Assembly (NCBI GenBank): GCA_964434385.1
Contig: CAYSUW010000016.1
Coordinates: 1 to 35,444, forward strand
Direction: 5' to 3'
DNA length: 35,444 bases
Origin: GCA-002700125 sp964434385
GTDB taxonomy: Bacteria; Chloroflexota; Dehalococcoidia; Lucifugimonadales; Lucifugimonadaceae
The notes under the pieces were generated by a model. That model was not told the origin of the DNA, did not search any database, and worked only from the letters and a program-made list of their open reading frames with translations. Below, in pieces: positions 14,280 to 21,509 of the stretch (position 1 is its first letter; each line of letters starts with the position of its first letter). Both the position numbers and the translations under genes were made by a program.

Positions 14280-15824
14280 ATGAAAAACCTAGTTACATCA
14301 AAGGAAATGAAACTTATAGAGAATCAGATTTTCCTCTCTGGTATTTCTTCAGAAAATCTTATAGAAGCAGCAGCAAAGTCTATTTCTGATTTTATAGAAA
14401 ATAATTTCAACAATTTGAATAAAAAAAGCATGCTTATAATAGCAGGATCAGGCAATAATGGCCTAGATGGAATTACAGTAGCAAAAAATTTACAAAATAA
14501 TTTGAAAGAAACAGAAATTTGGATTTTCTCTAAAAGCTCCAAAAATAAAAAAAATTTAAATATTGTTCAAAAAAATCAATTAAATCACAAGTTTATAGAT
14601 GATATTGATAAAGAAATACCATTTCAAATAAGTAAATTTGATCTAATTTTGGATGCAATTATTGGAATAGGGGCTAAAATTCCCTTAAGAAATGAAACTA
14701 CTCAACTTCTGGATAAGATTGGAAAATCTATAAACCATAAAAAACAAATAGTCATTTCTATAGATAATCCTAGTAGTTTAAACACAGACAATGGTAATAT
14801 ATCAACCAAAAATTTCAAATCAGATTTCACATTAATGCTTGGATATCCTAAGCTAGGTTGCCATATAGCGTTCCAACCAGAAGTAGTAGGAAATTTAAGA
14901 ACACTAGATATTGGATTTAAAAAAGAAAATATTAAATGGAAATTCCCTAAAAGATACTTGCTTGATAAAAAATGGGCCAAAAAAATATTACCCAAAAGAC
15001 CTCTTAATTCTCATAAAGGAACATCAGGAAGCACACTAATAATTTGTGGATCAATTAACTATCCTGGAGCAGCTTTTTTTTCTGGTTCTTCGGCAGCAAA
15101 AACAGGAGTTGGCTTAGTTGGACTAATGGTTCCGGAAGATATTTATTCAATAATAGCTAACAAAATCCCTGACGTGATTCTATTCCCAATTAAAGAATCT
15201 TTTAAGGACATCTCCTTAAAAGATTTCTCAAGATTCAATTCTATATCTATAGGACCAGGGCTAGGTTTAGATAAAAGAGCGAAAGATCTTACTATAAAAA
15301 CATTAAATGTTTTACATGAGAAAGATTTCAAATCTATCCAAGTAATCTTGGATGCTGATGCTCTTAATCATTTATCAAATATCAATGAATGGTGGAAGAA
15401 AATTCCAAGTGAATGTATATTAACTCCTCATTTTGGTGAAATGTCTCGATTGACAAAAATCCCGATAAAAGAAATTCAAAAAAACAAAGTTGAAGTGACT
15501 CAAGAATATAGTTCTAAATGGAATCAAATTATTGTTTTGAAAGGCTCAAATACTATAATATCTCACCCTAAAGGAGAATTAAGAATTAGTCCCTGGTCAA
15601 ACAGTGGACTATCAAAAGCTGGATCTGGAGATTTATTGACTGGAATAATAAGTGGACTATCCGCACACTCCCAATTAAATTCTTTTGAATCAGCATCTTT
15701 AGGTGTATATTTACATGGTTTATCAGGAGATCTAGCATCAAATAGCAAAGGAGTATATGGTATGACTTCAACAAATGTTTTGGAAAAGATTCCAGAAGCT
15801 TTCACAAAAATACAAATAAGTTAA
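14280..15824 (+). CDS. nnr: Bifunctional NAD(P)H-hydrate repair enzyme (epimerase plus ADP/ATP-dependent dehydratase)
   Basis: This 514-residue fusion has an N-terminal YjeF-type epimerase (about 1-225) and a C-terminal ribokinase-like dehydratase (about 235-514). Together they repair hydrated NADH and NADPH. The epimerase motif reads GSGNNGLDG at 56-64, where the second glycine of the usual NNGGDG is Leu; LDAIIGIGA follows. The dehydratase half shows NSHKGTSGSTLIICGS, ISIGPGLGL, LDADALNHL and AGSGDLLTGIISGL, with the catalytic Asp at about 451. It begins 17 bases after the acpS stop without a clear ribosome site. The acpS-nnr neighbourhood is common in bacteria. Confidence 0.93.
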   Translation: MKNLVTSKEMKLIENQIFLSGISSENLIEAAAKSISDFIENNFNNLNKKSMLIIAGSGNNGLDGITVAKNLQNNLKETEIWIFSKSSKNKKNLNIVQKNQLNHKFIDDIDKEIPFQISKFDLILDAIIGIGAKIPLRNETTQLLDKIGKSINHKKQIVISIDNPSSLNTDNGNISTKNFKSDFTLMLGYPKLGCHIAFQPEVVGNLRTLDIGFKKENIKWKFPKRYLLDKKWAKKILPKRPLNSHKGTSGSTLIICGSINYPGAAFFSGSSAAKTGVGLVGLMVPEDIYSIIANKIPDVILFPIKESFKDISLKDFSRFNSISIGPGLGLDKRAKDLTIKTLNVLHEKDFKSIQVILDADALNHLSNINEWWKKIPSECILTPHFGEMSRLTKIPIKEIQKNKVEVTQEYSSKWNQIIVLKGSNTIISHPKGELRISPWSNSGLSKAGSGDLLTGIISGLSAHSQLNSFESASLGVYLHGLSGDLASNSKGVYGMTSTNVLEKIPEAFTKIQIS

Positions 15825-15832
15825 TTTCAATT

Positions 15833-16615
15833 ATGTTACTTGCTATTGATATTGGAAACACAAATATTTCGATAGGAGTTTTTAAAGAAGATTCTTTAAT
15901 AGCTAAAAAATCACTTAAAACTAACTTAAAAGCATCTCAAGTTGAAGTCAGAGATGAGATATTAGATTTTCTCAAAAATGATTTCCCTAATTATATTAAT
16001 CTTAATAGAGCAATAATTGGTTCAGTAGTTCCTTCAATTACCAACTTAGTTAAAAGCTCTGTAGAACAAATCATAGATTTAAATGTTTGTGTGATTAATC
16101 CAAAAACTAAAACTAATATAGATATTCTTTACGATACTCCATCTGAAGTGGGTTCTGATCGAATATGTGATGCAGTTGCTGCAAAAATTTTATACCCAAA
16201 AAATAAAATCATAGTTGATTTTGGTACAGCAACAGTTTTTGATGCAGTTACTGAACAAGGAGAATATTTAGGGGGTGCAATTTCACCCGGAATTCACATA
16301 TCATCAGAATCATTATATTTACATACATCTCTTTTAAAAAGAATCGAAGTGTCTCCAACAAAAAAAGTAATTGGGACTAATACTAATGATTCTTTGCAAT
16401 CAGGTCTTTTCTGGGGATATCTAGATCTAGTAGAAGGAATGATAAAAAGATTCAAAGAAGAACTTTATGAGTACACAAAAAATGATCAAATATTTGTGAT
16501 TGCAACCGGTGGCTTAGCCACTTTAATGTCTTCTTATACTGAATATTTTGATAAAGTTGATCAAGAATTGACTTTAAAAGGGCTAAATTTTATTTATCAA
16601 TTAAATTTCCGATAA
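15833..16615 (+). CDS. coaX: Type III pantothenate kinase
   Basis: This 260-residue member of the ASKHA fold phosphorylates pantothenate, the first step of CoA synthesis. Motifs are the phosphate-binding LLAIDIGNTNISIGVF at the N-terminus, EVGSDRICDAVAA with the family GxDR, IVDFGTATVFDAV, and GGAISPGIHIS. Type III enzymes are not feedback-inhibited by CoA. The ATG follows the nnr stop by 8 bases, and the coaBC gene begins 9 bases after its end, so these genes are surely cotranscribed. Confidence 0.95.
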   Translation: MLLAIDIGNTNISIGVFKEDSLIAKKSLKTNLKASQVEVRDEILDFLKNDFPNYINLNRAIIGSVVPSITNLVKSSVEQIIDLNVCVINPKTKTNIDILYDTPSEVGSDRICDAVAAKILYPKNKIIVDFGTATVFDAVTEQGEYLGGAISPGIHISSESLYLHTSLLKRIEVSPTKKVIGTNTNDSLQSGLFWGYLDLVEGMIKRFKEELYEYTKNDQIFVIATGGLATLMSSYTEYFDKVDQELTLKGLNFIYQLNFR

Positions 16616-16624
16616 AATATATTT

Positions 16625-17842
16625 ATGGAAAAATCAAGAAGTCATCCTCTTACAGGGAAAAAAATAATTGTTGGAATAACAGGAAGTATCGCTGCTTATA
16701 AAAGTGCTGAACTAGTAAGTAAACTTGTCCAATTAGGTGCAAATGTGTCAGTTCTAATGACCAAAAGAGCGAAAAATTTTGTCGGAAAAAACACTTTTGA
16801 GGCATTAAGTCACAATCCAGTAATTACTAGTTATTTTGACAATATTAGTGAAATTAATATTGATCACGTTTATCTAGCAAAAAACGCGGATTTAATCATA
16901 GTTGCACCAATCACAGCAAATTCTATTGCCAAAATTGTCCATGGAATTACTGATAACCCTATTACAGGAACTATTTCTGCAACCAATGCTCCAGTTATTT
17001 TGGCTCCAGCTATGGACGGAGAAATGTATGATAAGCAAGTAATTAGAAACCTTCAATCTCTTGATAAAAAAAGATTTAATATACTGGAACCTCAAATTGG
17101 CAGATTAGCATCGGGAATTATAGGGAAAGGCAGGATGGTTGAACCACAATTAATCTTAGAAACAGCCATATTATTATTGTCTAAAACTGGTGATTTAATA
17201 TCTAGAAAAATACTTATTTCTGCAGGAGGAACTAGAGAGTTAATAGATCCAGTAAGATACATTGGGAACAGATCAAGTGGAAAAATGGGTTATGCAATTG
17301 CAACTGCTGCAAGAAACAGAGGAGCAGAAGTTTCACTCCTTTCTACTAAAAATGTATCTCTTCAAGTTCCATTAGGAGTAGAAAATAATTTAGTAGAAAC
17401 ATCTTCAGATTTAGAAAAAATGATTCTTTTAAAATCAGATCATGCTGATGTAATTATTATGGCAGCTGCAGTCTGTGACTTTAAACCCTTAACAAAAGAA
17501 GACCAGAAAATTAAAAAAACCTCTTATGATAAAAACCTTAATTTAGAACTAGAACAAACACCAGATATATTAAAACAAATAAAAAATAAAAAAATAAAAA
17601 AGATCGCTTTTGCTGCTGAGACAGAGAATCTTATTGAAAATGCAAAAATTAAATTAAAAGAAAAAAATCTAGATATGATTATTGCTAATGATGTCTCTAG
17701 AGAAGATATTGGATTCAACAGTGATGACAATCAAGTTACTATAATTCAAAAAAATGGATCAGTTACTGAATTACCTGTAATGCCAAAAACTGATTTAGCT
17801 CATATATTATTAGATGAAACTATCACTTTAATTAATATATAA
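16625..17842 (+). CDS. coaBC: Bifunctional phosphopantothenoylcysteine decarboxylase/phosphopantothenate-cysteine ligase
   Basis: This 405-residue fusion covers steps two and three of CoA synthesis. The N-terminal flavoprotein decarboxylase (about 1-185) has VGITGSIAAYKSAELV, catalytic His81 in NIDHVYLAKNADLIIVAP, and a substrate clamp. Two residues differ from the E. coli-type enzyme. PAMN reads PAMD (128-131), and the flexible-flap Cys of the 'LACG' motif is Ser163 (LASGIIGKGRM). I recall the same pair in some other phyla, so it is probably a functional variant. The ligase half (about 190-405) has SAGGTRELIDPVRYIGNRSS and VCDFKPL. It follows coaX directly. Confidence 0.95.
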   Translation: MEKSRSHPLTGKKIIVGITGSIAAYKSAELVSKLVQLGANVSVLMTKRAKNFVGKNTFEALSHNPVITSYFDNISEINIDHVYLAKNADLIIVAPITANSIAKIVHGITDNPITGTISATNAPVILAPAMDGEMYDKQVIRNLQSLDKKRFNILEPQIGRLASGIIGKGRMVEPQLILETAILLLSKTGDLISRKILISAGGTRELIDPVRYIGNRSSGKMGYAIATAARNRGAEVSLLSTKNVSLQVPLGVENNLVETSSDLEKMILLKSDHADVIIMAAAVCDFKPLTKEDQKIKKTSYDKNLNLELEQTPDILKQIKNKKIKKIAFAAETENLIENAKIKLKEKNLDMIIANDVSREDIGFNSDDNQVTIIQKNGSVTELPVMPKTDLAHILLDETITLINI

Positions 17843-17852
17843 TTAGGAAATA

Positions 17853-18110
17853 ATGAAATTATTTTGGAAAAAAAAGAAAAACGGTTTTGACCTTATTGTT
17901 ATTGAAGATCAGAATACTATTATTTTAGGGGGAGTAAGAACTACTAAAAGAGGGATTGAAGCAATGGCTAAAGCTAGAGGTTATGATCCTGGTAGATCTA
18001 TTAAAGGTTTAACTTCTGAAGAAGAAGGGAGAAAATTTGTTGAGGATTTTAAACCTTGGATAGAATTTTGTGGAGAGGACCTTGAAATTGAATCTGAAAT
18101 TCTGGAATAA
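17853..18110 (+). CDS. Uncharacterised 85-residue protein
   Basis: The frame begins ATG behind ATTAGGAAAT, ten bases after the coaBC stop, and ends one base before the convergent valS stop. It has a basic N-terminus (MKLFWKKKKNGF) and then a likely strand-hairpin-helix region, LIVIEDQNTIILGGVRTTKR. The tail is acidic and contains PWIEFCGEDLEIE with a single Cys. No membrane segment or signal peptide. I do not recognise the family. Position and ribosome site support a real last gene of the cofactor operon. Confidence 0.75.
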   Translation: MKLFWKKKKNGFDLIVIEDQNTIILGGVRTTKRGIEAMAKARGYDPGRSIKGLTSEEEGRKFVEDFKPWIEFCGEDLEIESEILE

Positions 18111-18111
18111 A

Positions 18112-20721
18112 TTAGTTCAGAATTTTAGCATCAAGTTCTTTACCTACCTCTAATTTAAGGACATCACATCTTGCAGCGGTAACAAGATCATTCTTTGCTA
18201 ATGCTAAAAGTTCAATATCTTCTTTTTTAGCAACTAACAATATTGATTTAACTTCAGAACCTAACCTAAATCCATTCTGAGTCTTTGATCTTCGAATAGC
18301 ACGAATAGCTTCACATGTAGTCAAAAACAATTCTTTTTGTCCTACTGAACCTGTATATTTCAATATTTCTTTTTTGGTAGGCCATTTAGATGAATGAATA
18401 GATGTGAAACCTGTTTCTTTAGCAAAAACCCAACCCCATACTTCGTCAGCTATTACAGGTACTACTGGAGCAAACAATCTTAACAACACATTTAAAGCTA
18501 ATCTCAAAGTCGCCACTGAAGAAGTTTGTGCTTCTAAGTCATCATCCTGTCTAGCTCTATTTTTCACTAATTCTAAATAATTATCTGTAAACATATTCCA
18601 AAAAAACTTTTCTGCAACCATCATAGATTCAGCAAAATTAAAATTTTCATAATTATTAGAACATACTTCTACATCTTCAATTAAATTAGCTAAAAAAGAT
18701 AAATCGAGAGGGTTGTTAATTTCACCAATCATAGCTTCTTGGGATAAAACAAACTTACTAGCATTATAAATTTTAGTAGTTAATCTCTTTCCAATTTTAA
18801 AAACTTGTTCATCAAAAGCAGTATCAGTTCCTAATCTAGCACTTGCAGCCCAATACCTTACTGAATCAGACCCATATTCTTGAATCAAGTCAGAAGGAGT
18901 AACAACATTCCCTTTACTTTTACTCATTTTTTTACGATCAGGATCCAAAATCCAACCACTGATAACTACATCATTCCAGGGAATAGAGTTGTGATGTAAA
19001 AGAGACTTTACTATAGTATAAAAAGCCCAAGTCCTGATTATTTCATGGCTTTGAGGTCTGATATTGTTGGGGAAAATATTTTTCATTTCATTTTCATCCT
19101 CACCCCATTTAGCAGCTATTTGGGGAGACAAACTACTTGTGAACCATGTATCAAAAACATCTGATTCACCAATAAACCCATTAGGTTTACCTCTTTGTTC
19201 AGGATCATAACCATTAGGAAAATCTTCAGTAGGATCAACAGGCAAATTTTCTGAAGATGCCAAAATAGGATTATCATAGTCTGGATTGGATGAATTATCT
19301 AGAGGATACCAAACTGGAAATGGAACTCCAAAAAATCTCTGTCTGCTGATACACCAATCAGATTGCAAATTCTCCGTCCAGTTCTCATATCTTTTTCTCA
19401 TGAATTCTGGATGCCAAGAAATCTCTCTACCTTTTTCAATTAAGTCTCTTTTTTTATCCATCAATCTAACAAACCACTGTCTAGTATTCAAATACTCTAA
19501 AGGAACTTTACTTCTCTCATAAAACCTAACAGAATGAGTAATCTTTCTAGGAGTTTCTTTAAGTGCAATTTCTGAATTTGGGAAATTATTAGGATCTTTT
19601 AAATTTTCTACAATAATATTCCTGCCTTGTTTTACAGTTTTCCCGATTAAATTTTGATAAATAGAATTTGCTTTTTTCGGTTGAGAAGATTCCCAACCAG
19701 GTATTCCAAACTCAACTTCTTTAAATCTTCCATAAAAATTAAGAAGTTGTCTTAATTCCAAACTATGATCTTTCCACCACTGAACATCAACTTGATCACC
19801 AAATGTACATACCATCAAAATACCGGTACCTTTGTCAGGATCGACCAAATCACTTGGGAAAATAGGCACAGGTACTCCAAATAAAGGAGTAACAGCATTT
19901 TTGCCAAAAAAACCTTTATACCTTACATCATCAGGATGAGCAGTAATACCAACACACGCAGGAAGTAATTCAGGCCTAGTAGTAGAAATAGTAAATTCAG
20001 CATTCATTTCAGGAATTTTGAATTTTATATCATGGAAAGCACCTTCAACTTCTCTATCTTCAACTTCAGCCTGTGCAACTGCAGTTTGAAATCCAGGATC
20101 CCACATAACTGGAAAATCGGTATTGTAAATATGTCCTTTATGAAAAAGATCCAAAAAACTTTTTTGAGCTAATTTCCTAGGTAATTTCCCTATCGTAGAA
20201 TATTCTTGAGACCAATCAACAGAAAGGGCAATTTGAGTAAAAACATCCTTAAAAACTTTTTCGTCTTCTTCAGTAACCAAATGGCATAATTCAATAAAAT
20301 TATTACGAGAAACTTTTAAAGGATTACTCTTGGGATCCCTAGATTTCACAACATCTAAAATATTGTCTATCGAATCTTGAGAAGGATCACATCTTACATT
20401 AAAGTAATCTTGTACTCTCCTTTCTGTTGGCAATCCATTATCATCCCATCCCATAGGATAAAAAATATTTTTTCCTATCATCCTTTGAAATCTAACTATA
20501 AAGTCTTGATGAGTATAAGAAAAGATATGGCCCATGTGTAAATAGCCACTAGCAGTTGGTGGAGGAGTATCAACAGAAAAAACTTCTTTTCCTGACAATT
20601 TAGAATTCCATTTAAAAATCCCTGAAGATTCCCATTGATTAATTATTTTTTCTTCAGTAGACAAAAAATCATAATTTTTAGGAAAGTCATCCATTTTTAT
20701 TTTAAGAAATTTCTTTTTCAA
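18112..20721 (-). CDS. valS: Valyl-tRNA synthetase, archaeal-like class
   Basis: This class I synthetase of up to 869 residues charges tRNA-Val. The HIGH motif is HMGH in PPPTASGYLHMGHIFSYT, KMSKS is intact in RKKMSKSKGNVV, and the editing-domain start TISTTRPELLPACVG is present. YPMGWDDNGLPTERRVQ replaces the GTDHAGIATQ seen in E. coli-type ValS, and no long C-terminal coiled coil is evident. Both point to the class shared with archaea and some bacteria. The start is uncertain: TTG at 20721 has AAGGGG about 12 bases upstream, while ATG at 20694 (MDDFPKNYDF) matches the expected N-terminus but lacks a ribosome site. The gene follows the unknown gene by 16 bases. Confidence 0.95.
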   Translation of the reverse strand: MKKKFLKIKMDDFPKNYDFLSTEEKIINQWESSGIFKWNSKLSGKEVFSVDTPPPTASGYLHMGHIFSYTHQDFIVRFQRMIGKNIFYPMGWDDNGLPTERRVQDYFNVRCDPSQDSIDNILDVVKSRDPKSNPLKVSRNNFIELCHLVTEEDEKVFKDVFTQIALSVDWSQEYSTIGKLPRKLAQKSFLDLFHKGHIYNTDFPVMWDPGFQTAVAQAEVEDREVEGAFHDIKFKIPEMNAEFTISTTRPELLPACVGITAHPDDVRYKGFFGKNAVTPLFGVPVPIFPSDLVDPDKGTGILMVCTFGDQVDVQWWKDHSLELRQLLNFYGRFKEVEFGIPGWESSQPKKANSIYQNLIGKTVKQGRNIIVENLKDPNNFPNSEIALKETPRKITHSVRFYERSKVPLEYLNTRQWFVRLMDKKRDLIEKGREISWHPEFMRKRYENWTENLQSDWCISRQRFFGVPFPVWYPLDNSSNPDYDNPILASSENLPVDPTEDFPNGYDPEQRGKPNGFIGESDVFDTWFTSSLSPQIAAKWGEDENEMKNIFPNNIRPQSHEIIRTWAFYTIVKSLLHHNSIPWNDVVISGWILDPDRKKMSKSKGNVVTPSDLIQEYGSDSVRYWAASARLGTDTAFDEQVFKIGKRLTTKIYNASKFVLSQEAMIGEINNPLDLSFLANLIEDVEVCSNNYENFNFAESMMVAEKFFWNMFTDNYLELVKNRARQDDDLEAQTSSVATLRLALNVLLRLFAPVVPVIADEVWGWVFAKETGFTSIHSSKWPTKKEILKYTGSVGQKELFLTTCEAIRAIRRSKTQNGFRLGSEVKSILLVAKKEDIELLALAKNDLVTAARCDVLKLEVGKELDAKILN

Positions 20722-20737
20722 AATAATCTAAAACCCC

Positions 20738-21499
20738 TTAATCACTATTGTTAGATATTCTTATAATATTATTCATTTTGACATTATCCAAATATTTCAA
20801 AGCCTCATTAACCCTACTAGCAAAAACTTCTGGTGTAGATTTTGATAGTCTTCTTTTAAACAACCAATAAATGAATTCTTCACTTTCTGATTCTCCTGTA
20901 GTTTTAGGCAGATAATATTTTCTATTAACACCACTCGTATTTAAATTAAAATCCTTCCATAAAACTTCAAAACTATTCCCATAAATTTCATCAAAAACTA
21001 TCTCTAATCTTTCATCTGAAATATTAATTCCTGTTGAGAAAACTTCTTTCATGATATTTATTTTAGTCAATTCAATGACACCTTGCTCAACAATTATTCC
21101 ATAATAATAATTTTGCCATCCTTTAAATTTACTATCTCCTATTTTTGACTTAAATTCATCTTCAGAAAGAGCATTTGGCAAAAATCCTGAAAAAAGGAAT
21201 TCTCTAATTTCATCTTCAGGAATTTCAATATTACTTGAATTAACAATTCTTATTGCTAATCTAATCCAATTAAAAGCTTCACCAGAAATTAAATAAGTTG
21301 ATTTATGATTACCTTTTTTTTCTTCTGGAATTCCCCATATTCTTATGATCTCCAAGACAACATCCTTCCAATTTTCTCCATTATTTAAAGCATTATTGAA
21401 AATTTCAAGATAAGTATCAGCAGAATCGTAAGAATTTAAGAATTCATCATCATATATTTTTCTATCTTTATCAAAAAGTCCATCAAAAATATAATTCAT
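20738..21499 (-). CDS. Uncharacterised 253-residue acidic protein between secA and valS
   Basis: I do not recognise this protein. It has no signal peptide or obvious membrane segment, no cysteine at all, and many Asp, Glu, Asn and aromatic residues (for example FKGWQNYYYGIIVEQG). It looks mainly helical. It starts with MNYIFDGLFDKDRK ten bases after the secA stop and ends 16 bases before valS, so it is part of a prs-secA-x-valS run. Codon and base use look like its neighbours, with no sign of recent transfer. A lineage-specific protein of translation or secretion is only a guess. Confidence 0.8.
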   Translation of the reverse strand: MNYIFDGLFDKDRKIYDDEFLNSYDSADTYLEIFNNALNNGENWKDVVLEIIRIWGIPEEKKGNHKSTYLISGEAFNWIRLAIRIVNSSNIEIPEDEIREFLFSGFLPNALSEDEFKSKIGDSKFKGWQNYYYGIIVEQGVIELTKINIMKEVFSTGINISDERLEIVFDEIYGNSFEVLWKDFNLNTSGVNRKYYLPKTTGESESEEFIYWLFKRRLSKSTPEVFASRVNEALKYLDNVKMNNIIRISNNSD

Positions 21500-21509
21500 T
21501 TAACAAAAA

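Noticed and set aside
14702..14995. 97-codon minus-strand frame inside nnr
   Set aside because: It is antisense to a well-supported coding region, with no start signal or recognisable motif.
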